Positions 1-5,490 of a stretch of DNA of 5,574 nucleotides are shown here, in pieces. The position numbers and the translations under genes are program-made. Within the stretch, counting starts at the first letter, position 1. Each line of letters begins with the position of its first letter. The notes under the pieces were generated by a model. That model did not search any database. It saw only the letters and a program-made list of their open reading frames with translations, and was not told the DNA's origin. This DNA is from Thermococcaceae archaeon (GTDB taxonomy: Archaea; Methanobacteriota_B; Thermococci; Thermococcales; Thermococcaceae), in contig JAMOPD010000245.1 in assembly GCA_027064745.1 (NCBI GenBank), forward strand, positions 1 through 5,574, written 5' to 3'.

Positions 1-10
1 GGATGAGTAA

Positions 11-2122
11 CTATCGCCTCCTGAGGGAAAGCATTATCAGTATCAGACCAAGAACTGCCATGCCTCCATAAAACGGCCAGTATTCATGGTTTTCTCTTGG
101 ATAGGGTCTGTTCCTGAGGATGACGGTGCCGTTGGTTTTCCCATAGAGCGTTATGTTCAGCGGCTCAAGCTCGCCCCAGGGGACTCCTTTGTAGAGTTCA
201 AGGCTGAAGGTGGCGCCCTTTGGGAGGCTGACGACCTGGAAGTAGTAACCTGTACTGGATTTATAGAGAGGTGTTGGCTCGGCTAACTCGGGTATGTCGC
301 CTTTAATCCAGAGCTGTCCGCTTGCATTCACATAACTCCCGTTCACAACCAGCAGAGCCGGAATCTGCTCACCGCTCAAATATCTTATCCTCAGGGCATT
401 GCTCTCCTCACCGCCGCTTTCGATGGTTACATTCACCCATGCCTCTCTCGTCTTGATTTTTGGCATTTCGAAGACTATCATATCATTTTTCCACTCCAGA
501 ACTCTGGCTTCTTCGCTCTCGACTATGACTTCTCCTCCCTTTCCAAAAGCAGCACCCCCGAGGATGATTTTGTCTCCAGGCTGAGCGAGGTATGGGGTAA
601 CCGAACCTATAAGCGGCTTTTTTTGTTTTCCGCGATACGAGAACACCAGAATTCTATTCTTTAGGGCTTTTAAAGCAGCTCTGCCATTTTTAACGCTCAT
701 CTCGACACCGTAGAGAACATCCCTGTATGTACCGTCCGGCAGGTCGGTATTAAAACTGAGATTCCTCTCCTCCCGCTTGTTTAGAACAACAAGAATTTTT
801 TCATTTCCAAAAGAACGCTCAAACACCCATGTCGTGTAGCTTTTATAAATGTCCCTAAAATCCCCGTAGGCTAAAGCGTTGTTTTCTTTCCTGAGCTCTG
901 CTAAAGTCCTTATTATCCTCGCCGCTTCGGTGGTGTTGTCGAAGACCATCATCGGTCTGTTGTATGGGTCACCTTTGCCATCTTTGCTCACCAGATAGCT
1001 CTCGTCTCCGTAGTAAATCACGGGAATGCCCGGGAGCGTTATTAAAAGCCCCAGTGCCATGTGGTAGCCCTCCTGATACCTGCTTTCACTTAAAAACCTT
1101 GGCAAATCGTGATTATCGATGAAATTGACTGCTTTGGTGGGATAGACCAGATGAGAATAGTAGCTGTGGAGGTAATTCGCCAGATCCTCAAGGCTTCCTC
1201 CGAACCCTAGTGTTGAAACGATTCTGTTCCTTACTGGGATGCTTAATAGGGGTGAAATGTTGGAATAGCGGTAGAAATCATACATATCTGCATCCTTGCC
1301 ATAGTCCAGCCTGTAATACTCTCCGTATATCAACAGAGGGGCTCTGCTGTATGCGTATGCATAAAAGTTCGTCAGCCAGCCCAGGTCCGTGTGCTTTACG
1401 GCATCTATTCTGAAGCCGCAGGCTCCTGCTTTTATGAAGAGGTCCAGGCTCTCCTTCAGATAGCTATCCACCCATAGATTGAGCTGGTTGAAGTCTGCTA
1501 AGCCAAAGATGCTCTTGGACTTCATCTCCCAGCCATAATAGTTCTTCACCCCTCCGTTGTGGTGGTATATGTATTCACGGCTACCTGTGTAGGGGTTAAC
1601 TGTGACATTTTTCTCATCTTTAAAGAAGTCCGTTATCTTTGTTTCGTTATCATATAGAGAACCGAATTCACCATCATCCTCCGGATTAGAGTGGTTGGGG
1701 ACAAAGCCGACAATTATACACATATCTCTCCTTTTAGCCTCTTCTACAAGGTGCTCAAAAGTTTTCCAGTTTCCAAAATGCTCCTCTATCCTTTTGTAAT
1801 CCCTTGTCCAGTAGCCGTGGTAGGGGGCTGAGATGCCGGCCATGCGGTTTATGTTGTCGTTGATAGGGGAGAGCCATATCATGCTCACGCCGAGGCTTTT
1901 GATGTAGTCGAGCTTTTCTGTTATGCCCTCAAGATCGCCGCCCCAGTAGAGGTAGTAGTCTCCGTGAGCAGGATCATAGAATGGTTGGTTATTGCTCTGA
2001 TTTCCATCGTAGAACCTGTCGACCATAATCTGGTAAATAACACCTTTTTCAGGAATCTGATATGCCAGAACGCTTGGAGTAAGAAGGATGAATATGAACA
2101 GCACCACCAGCGTTTTCTTCAT
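11..2122 (-). CDS. Secreted, membrane-anchored GH13 cyclodextrin glucanotransferase-like enzyme
   Basis: This 703-residue protein probably cleaves alpha-1,4-glucans outside the cell and transfers or cyclises the product. Residues 1-20 form a signal peptide (cut near VLA|YQ). The A/B catalytic region runs to about 410, with CGTase-type calcium ligands (D39, N41, N44, N45, G61, D63) and YHGYW at 101-105. GFRIDAVKH carries nucleophile D240, YGEYY carries acid/base E268, and FIDNHD carries D339. F206 aligns with the central aromatic residue (Tyr/Phe195) that separates CGTases from plain amylases. Domain C (about 411-497), an IPT/TIG-like domain D (about 502-582) and a diverged CBM20-like domain E (about 587-672) follow. 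The end is a hydrophobic segment (684-700) plus RRR, which suggests a membrane anchor. Oddity: the region I motif reads GFVPNH (139-144), with Gly where Asp is conserved. The ATG follows a GGTGAT ribosome site. It could be annotated simply as alpha-amylase; the GH13 call is certain, cyclising activity is inference. Confidence 0.9.
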   Translation of the reverse strand: MKKTLVVLFIFILLTPSVLAYQIPEKGVIYQIMVDRFYDGNQSNNQPFYDPAHGDYYLYWGGDLEGITEKLDYIKSLGVSMIWLSPINDNINRMAGISAPYHGYWTRDYKRIEEHFGNWKTFEHLVEEAKRRDMCIIVGFVPNHSNPEDDGEFGSLYDNETKITDFFKDEKNVTVNPYTGSREYIYHHNGGVKNYYGWEMKSKSIFGLADFNQLNLWVDSYLKESLDLFIKAGACGFRIDAVKHTDLGWLTNFYAYAYSRAPLLIYGEYYRLDYGKDADMYDFYRYSNISPLLSIPVRNRIVSTLGFGGSLEDLANYLHSYYSHLVYPTKAVNFIDNHDLPRFLSESRYQEGYHMALGLLITLPGIPVIYYGDESYLVSKDGKGDPYNRPMMVFDNTTEAARIIRTLAELRKENNALAYGDFRDIYKSYTTWVFERSFGNEKILVVLNKREERNLSFNTDLPDGTYRDVLYGVEMSVKNGRAALKALKNRILVFSYRGKQKKPLIGSVTPYLAQPGDKIILGGAAFGKGGEVIVESEEARVLEWKNDMIVFEMPKIKTREAWVNVTIESGGEESNALRIRYLSGEQIPALLVVNGSYVNASGQLWIKGDIPELAEPTPLYKSSTGYYFQVVSLPKGATFSLELYKGVPWGELEPLNITLYGKTNGTVILRNRPYPRENHEYWPFYGGMAVLGLILIMLSLRRR

Positions 2123-2124
2123 TA

Positions 2125-2141
2125 TATCACCGAGAGTGATA
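2125..2141 (-). promoter_or_regulatory. Thermococcales glycolytic motif (TrmBL1/Tgr operator) overlapping the ribosome binding site
   Basis: The sequence is a perfect TATCAC-N5-GTGATA. This is the established Thermococcales glycolytic motif bound by TrmBL1 (Pyrococcus) or Tgr (T. kodakarensis). It sits 3' of the TATA-like element and ends 2 nt before the CGTase ATG. In known cases a site downstream of the TATA box gives repression of sugar-catabolic genes, relieved by maltodextrins, so repression is inferred here. The half-site nearest the gene also contains the GGTGAT ribosome binding site (2126-2131). Confidence 0.88.
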
Positions 2142-2151
2142 GAAAAGGAGG

Positions 2152-2161
2152 GGTTATAACC
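2152..2161 (-). promoter_or_regulatory. Probable TATA element of the CGTase gene
   Basis: GGTTATAACC is a 10-bp perfect palindrome with a TTATAA core, centred about 35 nt upstream of the CGTase ATG. Archaeal transcription usually starts about 25 nt downstream of the TATA centre. That puts the start near 2130-2133, inside the glycolytic motif, and gives a very short leader. The match to the TTTATATA consensus is imperfect, so the exact element is inferred from spacing. Confidence 0.55.
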
Positions 2162-2165
2162 TTTA

Positions 2166-2181
2166 TGGAGTTAATACTCCA
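2166..2181. repeat. Short inverted repeat upstream of the CGTase TATA element
   Basis: Arms TGGAGT (2166-2171) and ACTCCA (2176-2181) flank a TAAT spacer. The repeat lies directly upstream of the presumed BRE/TATA of the CGTase gene and about 50 nt past the DUF257 stop codon. It could be a second operator or a weak hairpin behind DUF257; no T-run follows it on the minus strand. The rest of the 2123-2230 gap shows nothing else convincing. Confidence 0.35.
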
Positions 2182-2230
2182 GATTCTCATAGTGTCTTTT
2201 ATTGTCTTAGCATCTGAACCCATTTCAGTT

Positions 2231-2899
2231 TTAACGGTACTCCAAAATATCTTTCGCTGATAATACTGCCATTTCTCCACATATTCTGTGATTACTAGCT
2301 TTTATAACTCTGAGAGTAGCACTCTCACATTTTCGCTCCCACTTCAGAATACTGGTGGAAATTTCTTCGAGAAGGTATAGGACCTCCGGAGTACTCTCTT
2401 GAAGAGTTTTTTGATTTATGAAATAGAAGGCAATTCGAGCAGTGTTCCCAACAAATTCAGAAATATTCCTGACAAGTCTTATAGCCTCATTGCGTTCAGA
2501 CATCATGAATATCTTATGCATTCCAAGGACTGGATTAAAAACAGTGCCTTTTCCTGCTTGCCATTTATCGTATATCTTTTCATAATACTTGAAATCTAAA
2601 GTGTATCTATCTAGCTCAATAGCCCCAATGAGTCTGCCAATATTCCTGTATCCTCCTATTTTCATGACATCGGTTTTTTCCAGTTCAGGTGTTGCTAATC
2701 CTGTCAGTTTAAGTCTTGTCATGAATTCGATTAACGTATCTCCAATATCGTCAACTATTAAATCTATGCCCTTACTTTTACAGTATTGAAATAGCAAGTA
2801 AAAGAGCAATTCAGGAGAGGAAGCAGGCTCATATTCAATCAGCACTGTTTCTCCTGGTCTTAAGCCTGAAAAAATTTTTTCAAGTTTCTCATGAGACAT
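2231..2899 (-). CDS. DUF257 family protein of unknown function
   Basis: This 222-residue soluble protein resembles DUF257, a family known mainly from Pyrococcus and Thermococcus with no established function. Recognition rests on overall layout: a GETVLIEYEPASSPELLFYLL start (about 16-36), a buried strand ending in acidic residues (GIDLIVDDIGDTL, 44-56), a KIGGYRNIGRLIG segment (80-92) and a RIAFYFINQ strand (155-163). The first part is arranged like a RecA/KaiC-type core, but no canonical Walker A GxxxxGK(S/T) is present, so ATP binding is not supported. There is no signal peptide or membrane segment. The ATG is well placed behind GGTGA with a 6-nt spacer. The gene runs divergently from the broken winged-helix regulator and shares its promoter region, which hints at control by that regulator. 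The family call comes from memory of the family, not a search. Confidence 0.78.
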   Translation of the reverse strand: MSHEKLEKIFSGLRPGETVLIEYEPASSPELLFYLLFQYCKSKGIDLIVDDIGDTLIEFMTRLKLTGLATPELEKTDVMKIGGYRNIGRLIGAIELDRYTLDFKYYEKIYDKWQAGKGTVFNPVLGMHKIFMMSERNEAIRLVRNISEFVGNTARIAFYFINQKTLQESTPEVLYLLEEISTSILKWERKCESATLRVIKASNHRICGEMAVLSAKDILEYR

Positions 2900-2905
2900 A
2901 ATGCT

Positions 2906-2910
2906 TCACC
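2906..2910 (-). promoter_or_regulatory. Ribosome binding site of the DUF257 gene
   Basis: GGTGA on the minus strand, 6 nt before the ATG at 2899, is a standard archaeal anti-16S match and fixes this start. Confidence 0.75.
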
Positions 2911-2925
2911 AAAACAAATAACGTT

Positions 2926-2947
2926 GGTAATATATAAAAATATTACC
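2926..2947. promoter_or_regulatory. Divergent promoter with palindromic operator candidate
   Basis: Arms GGTAATAT (2926-2933) and ATATTACC (2940-2947) are perfect reverse complements around the 6-nt spacer ATAAAA. TATA boxes of both directions lie inside it: TATATAAAAA (2931-2940) on the plus strand and TTTATATA (2938-2931) on the minus strand. The minus-strand box is about 32 nt from the DUF257 ATG, the usual distance for a short archaeal leader. The plus-strand box would give a longer leader of about 80 nt to the ATG at 3041. A dimeric winged-helix protein bound here would block both promoters, so autorepression by the adjacent regulator is a reasonable inference. Confidence 0.6.
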
Positions 2948-2999
2948 CAATCTTTTTACAAATTGCAAATTCTTTGGATCATCAGGATAATTTAATCTT

Positions 3000-3575
3000 T
3001 TGCTTGCTCCAAATTTTTTCAGTAATAGGTGTATAGATAGATGTACCAAAAGGGAATTAAAGATAAAGTTCGATGGTGCTGGGGTAAGAGAATACTTGAA
3101 TACATCAAAACCGGGAATAACTTTCAGAAAGCTCGCTGATGGGCTCAATCTTGGAATAGGGGATCTGCAGTATCACCTGTATAAAAGGAGATATATTTTC
3201 AAGAAAAATGGGGGTAGAAGGTATTTATTTCCAAGAGATATGGAAGGGGAATATCAGAGATTATCAATCGCCATATCAACTGAAACGAGGCGTAAAATAA
3301 TGCTATTGCTAACAAGTGGAGAAAAAAGTCAGAGTGAGCTCGCAGAAAGTTTGGGTTTAACACAAGCTACTGTAAATCATCATATAAAGGAACTGCTTAA
3401 ATTAGGGGTCGTAAAAAGTCGAAAAGAGGGTAGGAAAATTATTTATGAACTAAACTGCGATGTTGACACTTTACAGGAATATAGGCCTAAAATATGGGAG
3501 AAATGGGCAGAACAGCTTGTGGAGCTGAAAGGTCTGGAAAGTACTGCTGGCATTTATATCTTGGATTGCATATAA
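3000..3575 (+). CDS. Winged-helix (ArsR/MarR-like) transcriptional regulator, longest open frame of the broken gene
   Basis: This 191-codon frame is what a gene finder would call, starting at TTG 3000. It holds most of a first winged helix (about 30-77; PGITFRKLADGLNLGIGDLQYHL at 38-60). A complete second one spans about 90-152: STETRRKIMLLL, then helix-turn-helix SQSELAESLGLTQATVNHHIKELLKLG and wing VVKSRKEGRKIIYELN. Both are DNA-binding modules of the ArsR/MarR type common in archaea. The first 36 residues (MLAPNFFSNR onward) look unlike protein from this family, whereas the overlapping frame from ATG 3041 supplies a proper helix 1. The last 15 residues (GLESTAG onward) likewise replace a membrane domain present in the next frame. 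The first wing seems short: YHLYKRRYIF lacks the usual few residues between YHL-K and the wing. The frame is real in its middle; the ends are probably artefacts of frameshifts. Confidence 0.6.
   Translation: MLAPNFFSNRCIDRCTKRELKIKFDGAGVREYLNTSKPGITFRKLADGLNLGIGDLQYHLYKRRYIFKKNGGRRYLFPRDMEGEYQRLSIAISTETRRKIMLLLTSGEKSQSELAESLGLTQATVNHHIKELLKLGVVKSRKEGRKIIYELNCDVDTLQEYRPKIWEKWAEQLVELKGLESTAGIYILDCI
3028..3031 (+). promoter_or_regulatory. Ribosome binding site supporting an ATG start at 3041
   Basis: GGTG lies 9 nt before ATG 3041. The TTG at 3000, the first start-like codon of the middle frame, has only a weak AGGA about 12 nt upstream. The site therefore favours 3041, in a different frame, as the original start of the regulator gene. 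Confidence 0.55.
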
Positions 3576-3750
3576 ACGGATAAGAAGTGCTCTATACCTA
3601 CTGATAGCATTCCTACTATTTGCTCTCAAAAAAGTTTTTGAGAGCTTTTACTCCTCACTTCAGCGGAGAGAGGTGTTAAATGTAACTGTGGCAGTATTTG
3701 AGATCCTGATCCTCTCAGCATTTTTCCTCGCTATAACAAAAGAACATTAA
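3041..3750 (+). pseudogene. Tandem winged-helix membrane regulator, frameshifted twice (reconstructed extent)
   Basis: Reading through two single-base shifts gives about 235 residues. Part one starts at ATG 3041 and ends in helix 1 of a winged-helix domain (GKRILEYI); its own frame stops at 3137-3139. At the AAAA run 3107-3110 the frame moves by +1 to PGITFRKLADGLNLGIGDLQYHL, which completes that domain. A second winged-helix domain follows. At the AAA run 3528-3530 the frame again moves by +1, giving 73 more residues (3529-3747, stop TAA 3748-3750). These hold three hydrophobic segments, around VWKVLLAFISWIAY, ALYLLIAFLLFAL and NVTVAVFEILILSAFFLAIT. A C-terminal three-segment membrane domain after tandem winged helices is an architecture I know from archaeal regulators. 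The last part has no ATG of its own. Its stop overlaps the convergent UspA stop, a tight fit expected of a real gene end. Causes could be true decay, sequencing indels or, less likely, recoding. Confidence 0.65.
3622..3645. repeat. Perfect 11-bp-arm inverted repeat, possible terminator hairpin
   Basis: Arms GCTCTCAAAAA (3622-3632) and TTTTTGAGAGC (3635-3645) are separated by 2 nt and followed on the plus strand by TTTT (3646-3649). If translation ends at 3575, this is placed like an intrinsic terminator 47 nt past the stop. If the frame through 3750 is real, the hairpin lies inside the codons for ALKKVFESF. The minus strand shows no T-run after it, so it is less convincing as a terminator for the UspA gene. 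Confidence 0.5.
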
Positions 3751-4196
3751 CGCACTATCATGGTGGGGGGTTTTATCAATCCGACAACATCTTCCAGGAG
3801 GCTTCCAATTCTCGTTTTTCCGCTTTTCCCGTAGGCTCCCATAACCACGAGAGAATATTCACCGCTGTTTGCTTCGTTCAAAATTTTTTCTTTGGCGTTT
3901 CCTTCAGCTATTTTTATTGAACAATTGACTCCCTGTTTGTGGCAGAAGTTTAGCATGTCGCTCATTATCTCTTTAACACTTTTTTTCATTTCTTTCCAAA
4001 CTTGTTCTTCAAACTTTTGCATATCTTCAAGTCTGTCACTCCTCATAGTCATTGTAAAGGCGATTGCTTTAGCTTCTCTCCTATCGAGAACAGAGAATAA
4101 GATGACTTTTGATTTTTTCTTCTTTGCTAAAGCTATAGCATGAAGGGCAGCTTTTTGACTCCATTTTGAACCATCAACAAGCACCAGAATCTTCAT
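3747..4196 (-). CDS. Universal stress protein (UspA family)
   Basis: This 149-residue protein has the size of a single-domain Usp. These are cytoplasmic alpha/beta proteins that often bind ATP and modulate stress responses or partner proteins such as transporters. Strand 1 with the conserved Asp is KILVLVDGS (D8 at its end). A long helical stretch (about 52-88) follows, then the NCSIKIAEGNAKEKILNEA segment (91-109) and YSLVVMGAYG (114-123). The nucleotide loop reads G120-x2-G123-x7-G131-S132, two residues shorter than the usual G-x2-G-x9-G-(S/T), so ATP binding is likely but not assured. The C-terminus PPTMIVR fits the last strand. The ATG lies 3 nt past the transporter's stop, with GGGGTG (4203-4208) inside the transporter gene as ribosome site, so the two are almost certainly co-transcribed. 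Its stop overlaps convergently with the end of the regulator region. Confidence 0.9.
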   Translation of the reverse strand: MKILVLVDGSKWSQKAALHAIALAKKKKSKVILFSVLDRREAKAIAFTMTMRSDRLEDMQKFEEQVWKEMKKSVKEIMSDMLNFCHKQGVNCSIKIAEGNAKEKILNEANSGEYSLVVMGAYGKSGKTRIGSLLEDVVGLIKPPTMIVR

Positions 4197-4199
4197 GAC

Positions 4200-5477
4200 C
4201 TACACCCCGATATATCTTATCCATAATATCCCTATACCTGCCGCTACAGTTAATATCATTATTATCATTCCAACTTTTAAGAAGTCTATAAAGCTTATCC
4301 TAACCTTTTCCCTTTCAGCAATTCCGATAACAACAACATTTGCTGATGCACCGATTGCTGTACCGTTACCCCCCAAGCAGGCCCCCAAGCTTAATGCCCA
4401 CCAGAGGGGTCGGGTGTTAAAGAAGGCTCCCATTGCTTTTATCAGGGGTATCATAGTAGCTGTGAGGGGTATGTTATCAACGACTGCTGAAGAAAATGCT
4501 GAAAACCATGCTATCAAAACAAGAGCCTGCCCATCGCTATGTATGTAGTCAACCATTTTTTCTGCAATACTCTCTATAACTCCGGTTTGAACAAGACCGC
4601 CAACAACAATAAAGAGCCCACCAAAGAAAAATAGTGCAGGCCATTCAATTTTTTCAAAAACTTCTTCTGGGCTCTCTTTTGACCATAACAGGAGGAGAGA
4701 TGCTCCGAACATTGCTACAACTGCAGGCTCAATGTTCAATCTATCATGGATGAAAAATAAAACAACCACAATCATTATCACCGTCACGGATTTTTTAAAG
4801 AGCCTCAGGTCTTTTATGGCTTCTTTTTCATCCATTCTGTTTAATATTAAGCTGAGCTTCTCTTCTTTCTCTGGTGAGACTTTCAATTCTCCTCTATAAA
4901 ATAAGTATATGAAAACAAATGCAAGCAACAGGTCTACAAAAGCTATAGGGGCCATATTCATTAGGAAATCGTTAAACGTTAATCCTGCTGCGGAACCTAT
5001 CATTATGTTTGGAGGGTCACCTATTAATGTGGCTGTGCCTCCAATGTTCGAAGCAAATATCTCGGCAAGAAGAAATGGTACGGGATCGAGTTCCATGAGA
5101 TTTGTTACATAGAGGAGCATCGGTGTCAGGAGGAGGACGGTTGTAACATTATCAAGGAATGAGCTAACTAGTGCTGTTACAAATGAAAAGAGCAAAAGAA
5201 TTTTGATTGGACTGCCTTTAGCCATTTTTGCTGTTTTAATTGCTATGTACTCAAAAAGACCGCTTTTTCTTGCGGTATTTACTATGATCATCATTCCTGT
5301 GAGGAGAAATATTGTATCCAGATCAAGATAATCAGGAACATTCTCCCATGGTACAACATTCAGCATTAAAAGCAAAGAGGCTCCTAAAAGTGCTGCAACA
5401 GCTCTATGAATCCTTTCGCTCATTATAAGAGCATATGTAAATAGGAATACTGCAATTGCTATCGTTGCTGGATTCAT
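4200..5477 (-). CDS. ArsB/NhaD/P-type ion transporter (ion transporter superfamily, SLC13-like permease)
   Basis: This 425-residue polytopic membrane protein moves an anion, or exchanges ions, across the cytoplasmic membrane. It belongs to the group containing ArsB, NhaD and the melanosomal P protein. Two repeated halves are visible. The first has SSFLDNVTTVLLLTP (105-119) and NIGGTATLIGDPPNIMIGS (144-162). The second has SSAVVDNIPLTATMIP (329-344) and LGGNGTAIGASANVVVIG (368-385). In this fold such paired motifs form the re-entrant tips that bind substrate. A charged cytoplasmic loop (about 200-228) separates the halves, and I count about 10-12 membrane segments. Length is normal for the family. 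The ATG follows AGGGGG (5485-5490). The stop is 3 nt before a UspA gene and the start is 11 nt after a UspA-like end, so it sits in a Usp-transporter-Usp operon. Substrate cannot be told from the sequence; arsenite, sodium/proton or organic anions are all open. There is no arsR or arsenate reductase nearby in this window. Confidence 0.9.
   Translation of the reverse strand: MNPATIAIAVFLFTYALIMSERIHRAVAALLGASLLLMLNVVPWENVPDYLDLDTIFLLTGMMIIVNTARKSGLFEYIAIKTAKMAKGSPIKILLLFSFVTALVSSFLDNVTTVLLLTPMLLYVTNLMELDPVPFLLAEIFASNIGGTATLIGDPPNIMIGSAAGLTFNDFLMNMAPIAFVDLLLAFVFIYLFYRGELKVSPEKEEKLSLILNRMDEKEAIKDLRLFKKSVTVIMIVVVLFFIHDRLNIEPAVVAMFGASLLLLWSKESPEEVFEKIEWPALFFFGGLFIVVGGLVQTGVIESIAEKMVDYIHSDGQALVLIAWFSAFSSAVVDNIPLTATMIPLIKAMGAFFNTRPLWWALSLGACLGGNGTAIGASANVVVIGIAEREKVRISFIDFLKVGMIIMILTVAAGIGILWIRYIGV
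4203..4208 (-). promoter_or_regulatory. Ribosome binding site of the UspA gene, inside the transporter gene
   Basis: GGGGTG directly precedes the transporter's TAG stop and lies 6 nt before the UspA ATG. It supports this start and tight co-translation with the transporter. Confidence 0.7.
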
Positions 5478-5484
5478 ATTTAAG

Positions 5485-5490
5485 CCCCCT
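5485..5490 (-). promoter_or_regulatory. Ribosome binding site of the transporter gene
   Basis: AGGGGG lies 7 nt before the transporter ATG and overlaps the TAG stop of the preceding gene, so translation of the two is probably coupled. Confidence 0.7.

Noticed and set aside
2214..2228. CTGAA/TTCAG hairpin just after the DUF257 stop as a terminator
   Set aside because: It has only 5-bp arms and no T-run after it on the minus strand, so it is likely chance.
399..2260. Several 60-100-codon plus-strand open frames opposite the CGTase gene
   Set aside because: They are antisense shadows of a long, clearly conserved gene and show no domain features.
2906..3148. An 80-codon minus-strand open frame across the divergent promoter region
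   Set aside because: It covers the TATA boxes and palindrome and lies antisense to the better supported regulator start, and its translation resembles no family I know.
3171..3176. TATCAC half-site in the regulator gene
   Set aside because: The partner half is absent and the site is inside coding sequence.
3529..3750. An independent small membrane protein gene downstream of the regulator
   Set aside because: There is no ATG in the frame, and the only GTG codons come after most of the hydrophobic segments. Continuation of the regulator by a frameshift fits better.
4195..4548. A 117-codon plus-strand frame rich in Ile, Pro and Ala opposite the transporter
   Set aside because: It is the antisense of membrane-protein codons, and the minus-strand gene carries clear transporter motifs.
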